Source: JADKIH01 sp049363815 (lineage in GTDB: Bacteria; Bacteroidota; Bacteroidia; AKYH767-A; 2013-40CM-41-45). Taken from it: DNA of 64,000 nt. Within the stretch, counting starts at the first letter, position 1. Each line of letters begins with the position of its first letter. The stretch lies in the NCBI GenBank assembly GCA_049363815.1, contig JBMQEM010000023.1, positions 1 through 64,000 of the forward strand. Reading direction: 5' to 3'. The notes beneath the pieces were generated by a model. The model saw nothing but the letters and a program-made list of their open reading frames with translations, was not told the DNA's origin and searched no databases. The translations under genes and the position numbers were made by a program. Positions 59,473 through 64,000 of this stretch are shown one piece after another.

Positions 59473-61344
59473 ATGGCTTTTCAATTTTCAGACAGGAATA
59501 CACCCAGGTGGATCATTTTTGCAATAGATCTATGTATATGTTTGGGTTCGTTAATGTTAGCATATCAGCTCCGCTTCAATTTCAGGGTTCCTGAGGTTGA
59601 GATTGCCTTGTGGAAGTATGCCTTCACAACAGTCATTGTTACCAGAGTCATCAGCTTTCTTATTTCCCGGATCTATCAGGGAATTATCCGCTACACCAGT
59701 ACAAGAGATGCGCTCCGTGTGTTTTATACGATCACTATCGGTAGCATTTCAATGGGTCTGATGAATGTCATTTCCTATTATTCTATTGGAATTTATCTCG
59801 TCCCTTTCTCGGTTCTCATCATCGATTATTTCGCTTCTGTTTTCTCAATTACTGCTTTCAGAATTCTCGTAAAAACTATTTACCAGGAACTCAAGAACCC
59901 TACCCGTGATAAACAACTGGTCATCATTTATGGCGCAGGTGAATCCGGCCTGATCACAAAACGGGCGATTGACAGGGATGCCAATACACGTTTTAAGGTT
60001 ACAGCTTTTATAGATGACGATCAAGCAAAAGAAGGTAAGACCGTGGAAGGAATCAGGATCTTTCATACCTCCGAACTGGATCAGTTGCTGATGGCAAATA
60101 ATATAGCACATCTCATTATCAGTATCCAGAATGTTTCTTCTGACAAGAAGCAAATTATTATCGAAAAATGTCTTGCTCATGATGTACATATTCTGAATGT
60201 ACCTCCGGTTACATCATGGATCAATGGTGAGTTAAGTTTTAAACAGATCAAAAAAGTAAAGATTGAAGATCTGCTGGAAAGAGAGCCTATCCGGCTTGAC
60301 CTTGATATTATCAGAAAACAACTGACCGACAAAACAATTCTGATCACAGGTGGCGCGGGTTCGATTGGAAGTGAGATTGCACGTCAGATCATTCCTTTCA
60401 AGCCGAAAAGTCTGATCATACTTGATCAGGCGGAATCTCCCTTGTATGACCTGGAACTTGAACTGAATGAAAATTATCACTGGAAAAATTTTGAAACTGT
60501 TATCGCTGATATCCGACAATACGACCGGATGGAACGCGTATTCAATTTCTTCAGACCGGATGTAGTATTTCATGCGGCCGCATATAAACATGTTCCGGTC
60601 ATGGAATCAAATCCATCGGAAGCCATACTGACCAACGTACAAGGGACAAAGATCCTTGCTGATCTTTCCGGAAAATACAAGGTCGAGAAATTTGTAATGG
60701 TAAGCACGGATAAAGCTGTTAATCCTACGTCTATTATGGGTGCTACCAAAAGAATTGCTGAGATCTATTGTCAGTCTTTAAACAAAGTCGGCCAGACCAA
60801 GTTCATTACTACCCGATTCGGAAATGTTCTTGATTCAAATGGTTCTGTAATTCCCCGCTTTAAGCGTCAGGTTGATGAAGGCGGACCGATCACAGTGACT
60901 CATCCGGATATTGAAAGGTTTTTCATGACCATCCCTGAAGCGTGTCAGTTGGTTCTGGAAGCCGGAGCAATGGGTAATGGCGGAGAGATCTTTATTTTCG
61001 ATATGGGTAAAAGTATCCGGATCGTTGATCTGGCTAAAAAGATGATCAAGCTTTCCGGACTGACACTGGGAAAAGATATTCAGATAATCTACACAGGGCT
61101 TCGTCCCGGTGAAAAGATCTTCGAAGAACTTCTGGCAAATAAAGAAACAACCTTACCAACTCATCACTCAAAGATCATGATCGCAAAAGTCCGCGAATAT
61201 GATTTCCCTACCATCGAAAAAGAAATTTCCGATCTGATCGATCTGTTCAAATTGCAGAACAATGAGATCATCGTCAGGAAAATGAAAGATATTGTACCGG
61301 AATATATTTCCGCAAATTCACAATTTGAAAAACTCGACAGTTAA
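59473..61344 (+). CDS. polysaccharide biosynthesis nucleotide-sugar 4,6-dehydratase (PglF/WbpM-like)
   Basis: A 623-residue membrane enzyme of the PglF/WbpM/CapD family that makes a 4-keto-6-deoxy sugar from UDP-GlcNAc. Four hydrophobic segments fill about residues 12-135, then a CoA-binding-like Rossmann domain (IIYGAGESGLITKRAI), and the dehydratase domain with the NAD loop ILITGGAGSIGSEIARQI, DVVFHAAAYKHVPVME, and the catalytic STDKAVNP-TSIMGATKRIAE in which Met replaces the usual Tyr, a family hallmark. A likely first step for O-glycan or capsule sugars. The thioesterase gene starts two bases after its stop. Confidence 0.93.
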   Translation: MAFQFSDRNTPRWIIFAIDLCICLGSLMLAYQLRFNFRVPEVEIALWKYAFTTVIVTRVISFLISRIYQGIIRYTSTRDALRVFYTITIGSISMGLMNVISYYSIGIYLVPFSVLIIDYFASVFSITAFRILVKTIYQELKNPTRDKQLVIIYGAGESGLITKRAIDRDANTRFKVTAFIDDDQAKEGKTVEGIRIFHTSELDQLLMANNIAHLIISIQNVSSDKKQIIIEKCLAHDVHILNVPPVTSWINGELSFKQIKKVKIEDLLEREPIRLDLDIIRKQLTDKTILITGGAGSIGSEIARQIIPFKPKSLIILDQAESPLYDLELELNENYHWKNFETVIADIRQYDRMERVFNFFRPDVVFHAAAYKHVPVMESNPSEAILTNVQGTKILADLSGKYKVEKFVMVSTDKAVNPTSIMGATKRIAEIYCQSLNKVGQTKFITTRFGNVLDSNGSVIPRFKRQVDEGGPITVTHPDIERFFMTIPEACQLVLEAGAMGNGGEIFIFDMGKSIRIVDLAKKMIKLSGLTLGKDIQIIYTGLRPGEKIFEELLANKETTLPTHHSKIMIAKVREYDFPTIEKEISDLIDLFKLQNNEIIVRKMKDIVPEYISANSQFEKLDS

Positions 61345-61345
61345 T

Positions 61346-61765
61346 ATGATAAAGTCATTAGAAAAAATCTCAAAAGTCAATATCCGGTTTTCCGACCTGG
61401 ATCTGTTCGGACATGTTAACAATGCCGTTTACCTTACTTACTTCGAAGAGGCAAGAGTTGCCTATTTCAATGAAGTCGTTGGTTACGATTACGACTGGTC
61501 AACTGAAGGTGTAATCCTTGCCCGCTTTGAAATTGATTTTATTATTCCTGTCCATTTCAAGGATGAAGTGTATATCCGAACCAGCTGCTGCCGCATGGGA
61601 AATAAAAGTTTCGACCTTGCTTACGAATTGTTTTTAATTAAAGAAGAAAAAGAAATCATGCTTGCTTCAGCAACGAGTGTAATGGTGATGTACAATTACA
61701 AAGAGAAGAAATCGATTTTGGTTTCGGAGGAATGGAAAGTTAAACTAATAACTAATAACGAATAA
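61346..61765 (+). CDS. 4-hydroxybenzoyl-CoA-type acyl-CoA thioesterase (hot-dog fold)
   Basis: A 139-residue hot-dog thioesterase. RFSDLDLFGHVNNAVYLTYFEEARVAYF is the YbgC/FcbC catalytic segment, with Asp17/Asp19 as candidate catalytic acid. ATG 61346 gives a start directly after the dehydratase stop. The last six codons (LITNNE) and the stop are written by a 7-nt-phased AAC array (61743-61766), so this tail is not conserved protein sequence. Substrate unknown. Confidence 0.85.
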   Translation: MIKSLEKISKVNIRFSDLDLFGHVNNAVYLTYFEEARVAYFNEVVGYDYDWSTEGVILARFEIDFIIPVHFKDEVYIRTSCCRMGNKSFDLAYELFLIKEEKEIMLASATSVMVMYNYKEKKSILVSEEWKVKLITNNE

Positions 61766-61772
61766 CGAATAA
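61743..61772 (+). repeat. 7-nt-phased half array covering the thioesterase C-terminus
   Basis: AAC recurs at 61743, 61750, 61757 and 61764 (AACTAAT, AACTAAT, AACGAAT, AACGAAT), the same units as in the repeat at 4267-4380. The stop TAA (61763-61765) lies within it. A small ACGGC/GCCGT hairpin follows before the convergent miaE stop. Confidence 0.85.
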
Positions 61773-61788
61773 TTAAAACGGCAACCAA

Positions 61789-62370
61789 CTAGCCGTGAAT
61801 GGTTTCTTTTTGTCCGTACTTTTTAATGATCTCTGCTTCGAATGCGAGGAATTCCTGCCACCTTGCTTCTACATCGATTCCATTTGCATATTGTCTGGCA
61901 AACTTTAAGAATGTTGTATAATGTCCGGCTTCGCTTACCATGAGCCTATGATAAAATTCCCTGAGATCAGCATCATTAATATTTTCAGAAAGCACCTTGA
62001 AACGTTCACAGCTCCTCGCCTCTACCAAAGCTGAGAAAAGAAGTTTATCGACAAGCACATAATTTTTTGTGTACCCTTTTCTGATAAAAGAATTCAGCTC
62101 AAATACATATTCATCTCGACGTTCTCGACCAAGTTCATAGCCTCTGGCCTTTATCTTTTCATGAACTTCCTGAAAATGTTCCAACTCTTCTTTAGCCAAT
62201 TCAAGCATTGCATCTACCAGTTCGGTGCATTCCGGAAAATGTACGATGAGGTTGATCGCATTTGTACTGGCTTTCTGCTCACAATAGGCATGATCGGTCA
62301 GGATCTCTGAAATGTTCTTCTCTACAATATTGACCCACCGTGGATCTGTCGGTAATTTTAATCCTAACAT
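61789..62370 (-). CDS. miaE: tRNA-(ms2io6A)-hydroxylase
   Basis: MiaE hydroxylates the isopentenyl side chain of ms2i6A at tRNA position 37, using O2 and a diiron site. The 193-residue protein starts at ATG 62370 (MLGLKLPTDPRWVNIVEK). Diiron ligands lie in HAYCEQKAS, KEELEHFQEVHEKI, ARSCERFKV and SEAGHYTTF (E and E-x-x-H pairs). The longer upstream reading is not family-like. Its promoter box is at 62397-62404. The prenyltransferase (miaA) and miaB are not in the window. Confidence 0.92.
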   Translation of the reverse strand: MLGLKLPTDPRWVNIVEKNISEILTDHAYCEQKASTNAINLIVHFPECTELVDAMLELAKEELEHFQEVHEKIKARGYELGRERRDEYVFELNSFIRKGYTKNYVLVDKLLFSALVEARSCERFKVLSENINDADLREFYHRLMVSEAGHYTTFLKFARQYANGIDVEARWQEFLAFEAEIIKKYGQKETIHG

Positions 62371-62396
62371 AACTTCTTCGCTCAAAAAATGGCTTT

Positions 62397-62404
62397 CAAA
62401 GATA
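62397..62404 (-). promoter_or_regulatory. -7 box TATCTTTG
   Basis: TAnnTTTG match 26 bases upstream of the miaE ATG on the minus strand. Confidence 0.45.
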
Positions 62405-62510
62405 GTAAGAATTAGAGATTTGTTAAATCTATTCACCCCTTCAAAACTGAATTTTATCATTAAATGCAAGGATTTTACCCGCTTTACTATGCTTTAAAGA
62501 ATTACAATCG

Positions 62511-62518
62511 TACATTTG
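62511..62518 (+). promoter_or_regulatory. -7 box TACATTTG
   Basis: TAnnTTTG match ending 11 bases before the ATG at 62530, so the mRNA would have only a few bases of leader. Divergent from the miaE box. Confidence 0.5.
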
Positions 62519-62529
62519 TATATAGCAAA

Positions 62530-63006
62530 ATGTCAGCACTAGTAGTATACGGCAACCGACTTAGTATCCAGGTAACTAAGGAATTCAAGCAATTGGTCAA
62601 TATTTCCATTGCTGCCGGTAAGTTCATACTGATTCACCCTCATTATGACCTTATCCGTGAAGCCATGCGCCTGGATATGCTGGAAGATGGTTTTCTGGAA
62701 GAATTTGAAGTGCATAACTGGCAATACGAAGTCGGTGAAATGATCACATTCGAATTCGAAGAAGTCCTGTTTTTTTATGCCTTACTCGATGTCAGTTGCC
62801 GGATTTTTCTTTGTGAGATCGGAGATGATCTCAAAACAATGGCAATTGAAAGCGGCGAAACCAACGACGAAGAATTTGTTCGCGTGAGAAGTTTTTATTT
62901 AGTTCAGGCAGAAGATTTCATCCAGCAGATCAGAGATGCTTTTAAAAACAATCCTGAATTTAAAGAGTTACAAGGCAAGGTTGAGCAGCTCAATAGCCTG
63001 GCTTGA
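62530..63006 (+). CDS. conserved-looking protein of unknown function
   Basis: A 158-residue soluble protein starting at ATG 62530 (MSALVVYGNRLSIQ). An earlier in-frame ATG at 62464 would begin before the promoter box. An alpha/beta mix with ILIHPHYDLIREAMRLDMLEDGFLEEFEVHNW, and a strongly acidic second half (FEFEEVLFFYALLD, GETNDEEFVRV). No signal or membrane segment, no known motif. It is divergent from miaE. Confidence 0.7.
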   Translation: MSALVVYGNRLSIQVTKEFKQLVNISIAAGKFILIHPHYDLIREAMRLDMLEDGFLEEFEVHNWQYEVGEMITFEFEEVLFFYALLDVSCRIFLCEIGDDLKTMAIESGETNDEEFVRVRSFYLVQAEDFIQQIRDAFKNNPEFKELQGKVEQLNSLA

Positions 63007-63044
63007 AAGAAACATTTTTTTCGTTTCAAGTTTAGTACGTAAGC

Positions 63045-63074
63045 AACAGCTAACCTGCTACCTGAAACCTGCAA
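63045..63074 (-). repeat. 7-nt-phased half array between two convergent genes
   Basis: AAC, AAC, TAC, AAC at 63045, 63052, 63059 and 63066 on the plus strand. On the minus strand this is GTTTCAG, GTAGCAG, GTTAGCT, GTTGCTT. No matching arm is seen. It fills the gap before the desaturase stop. Confidence 0.7.
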
Positions 63075-63080
63075 ATTTGA

Positions 63081-64000
63081 TCAGACAATAACCTCACTCG
63101 GATGTGGCATGGTTCCAAATTTTTTCAATGCAACAAGATGTGACTTCATTGCTTTGAAGAATGTTTCATTTACCATATAGGGTACATTAAATTCCCTGGC
63201 AGTCTGTTCCACAATTTTTGCAATTTCAGGGTAATGGACATGACAAATACGCGGGAAAAGATGATGTTCTATCTGAAAGTTCAGTCCACCAACATACCAC
63301 GAGATCCATTTACTCTTTGGTGAAAAATCGACTGTTGTATTCATCTGATGAACTGCCCAGTCGTTTTCAATTGTATTTTCTTCGTTGGGTAAAGGATGAG
63401 TAGTACCTTCCACAGTATGTGCCATCTGGAAAACAAAACTCAGAATCACTCCTTCCAGGAAATGCATGAGGAAAAATCCAATCAGGACCTGATAGAATGG
63501 AATGCTGAAGAATAATGTCGGGACAACAAGCAGAGTAAAAATATAAGCGATCTTGAAAAGGCTGATCTTTAAGACGGCTAGAATTGTTTCTTTTTTATTC
63601 AATGGACTGACCCCATTTTTTGAGAATTGAAAGAGCTGAATCAGATCTTTAAGGAATACCCAATATGCGGTAAGCAATCCATAGAAAAAGAAAACATAAA
63701 GTGGTTGAAATTTATGATACCATTTCACTTTTGAATGCGGAGAAAACTTGAGTACAAGCCTGTCTGCAATGTCTTCATCCATACCGGAAATATTGGTATA
63801 GGTATGATGTAAAATGTTGTGTTGAAGTTTCCAGTTATGCACAGAACCTCCGGCCAGATTCAAGGAATGTCCCACAACATAGTTGACAGTATCGTTAGAT
63901 GAATAAGCGCCATGATTGGCATCATGCATAACACTCATACCTATTCCTGCTACTGAGATTCCCATTATCGTCCATAAGATCAAACTCGCCGGAAATGGCA
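63081..64000 (-). CDS. fatty acid desaturase (N-terminus cut by window edge)
   Basis: At least 306 codons of a membrane-bound acyl-lipid/acyl-CoA desaturase. The frame stays open through the right edge (P-F-P-A-S precede LILWTIMG), so the true start is outside. Three histidine boxes bind the diiron centre: HDANHG, HNILHH and QIEHHLFP (H-x-x-x-H, H-x-x-x-H-H, Q-x-x-H-H). Hydrophobic helices flank them. The Q of the third box places it with the Delta-6/linoleoyl-type front-end desaturases. No cytochrome b5 domain is visible in this part. Confidence 0.88.
   Translation of the reverse strand, partial: PFPASLILWTIMGISVAGIGMSVMHDANHGAYSSNDTVNYVVGHSLNLAGGSVHNWKLQHNILHHTYTNISGMDEDIADRLVLKFSPHSKVKWYHKFQPLYVFFFYGLLTAYWVFLKDLIQLFQFSKNGVSPLNKKETILAVLKISLFKIAYIFTLLVVPTLFFSIPFYQVLIGFFLMHFLEGVILSFVFQMAHTVEGTTHPLPNEENTIENDWAVHQMNTTVDFSPKSKWISWYVGGLNFQIEHHLFPRICHVHYPEIAKIVEQTAREFNVPYMVNETFFKAMKSHLVALKKFGTMPHPSEVIV

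Noticed and set aside
4267..63074. The 7-base arrays as CRISPR
   Set aside because: Units are far too short, have no unique spacers of constant length, and no cas genes are present.
1..64000. tRNA, rRNA, prophage or insertion sequences
   Set aside because: I saw no tRNA-like cloverleaf with T-loop consensus, no rRNA and no transposase or integrase gene.

Overview
The window looks like chromosomal DNA of an AT-rich member of the Bacteroidota, probably from an uncultured or little-studied lineage. Three secreted proteins end in the 'YPNP...' type IX secretion (T9SS) sorting domain. At least fifteen gene starts are preceded by the Bacteroidota promoter element TAnnTTTG. The gene set is also typical of the phylum: a BatA-type protein, a GldI-like FKBP next to an NrnA-type DHH phosphoesterase, TPR-fused histidine kinases and TIGR02757. 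I see no rRNA, tRNA, insertion sequence, prophage, plasmid or CRISPR array. The layout is a conserved housekeeping core with short operons on both strands. The genes at both window edges are cut.

Layout. 0-6 kb: a cut metallo-beta-lactamase-fold gene and its small partner, a three-subunit proton-translocating transhydrogenase operon (pntAA, an unknown gene, pntAB, pntB), ndk, then a DUF721/DciA-like gene and recF on the other strand. 6-16 kb: a TPR protein overlapping comA (phosphosulfolactate synthase), a LEA-type lipoprotein, DinB, a two-component system with a divergent acidic periplasmic protein, a Rieske-type Tat lipoprotein, and a TPR histidine kinase behind two paralogous small exported proteins of unknown family. 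16-29 kb: a PNGase F-like T9SS protein, a translationally coupled trio (membrane protein, beta-propeller, FAD oxidoreductase), a FabK/nitronate monooxygenase-like enzyme, a sugar nucleotidyltransferase, glyA, homogentisate dioxygenase and a large T9SS surface protein. 29-41 kb: FAH-family hydrolase with RelA/SpoT, Fur, STAS, purA-TIGR02757-BatA-dihydroorotase-like, and a phosphatase/methyltransferase/acetyltransferase run. 41-54 kb: lipoproteins and two FKBPs with NrnA, a T9SS subtilase, an aminotransferase with a second two-component system, a PhyH oxygenase, an SDR and an S1/P1-type nuclease. 54-64 kb: DinB, a frameshifted diiron ferritin-like gene, comB, gcvT, two polysaccharide genes, a divergent PglF/WbpM-like dehydratase, a thioesterase, miaE, an unknown gene and a cut fatty acid desaturase.

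Connections. comA and comB lie 47 kb apart but together would make sulfolactate from PEP and sulfite. hmgA and the FAH-family gene cover late tyrosine catabolism. glyA and gcvT serve one-carbon metabolism. The nucleotidyltransferase, epimerase, glycosyltransferase and 4,6-dehydratase point to surface glycan synthesis.

The most unusual signal is not a gene. At nine gene 3' ends there are arrays with a strict 7-base period in which GTT or GTC (or the complement AAC/GAC) recurs every seven bases while the other four bases differ from site to site. Several are paired as long inverted repeats, and two share a similar apex. Some run into the stop codons of neighbouring genes. A second, 9-base family (AACACnAAG), a roughly 10-base CGCAG inverted pair and a 5-base array lie in other intergenic gaps. 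I do not recognise these as a named element.
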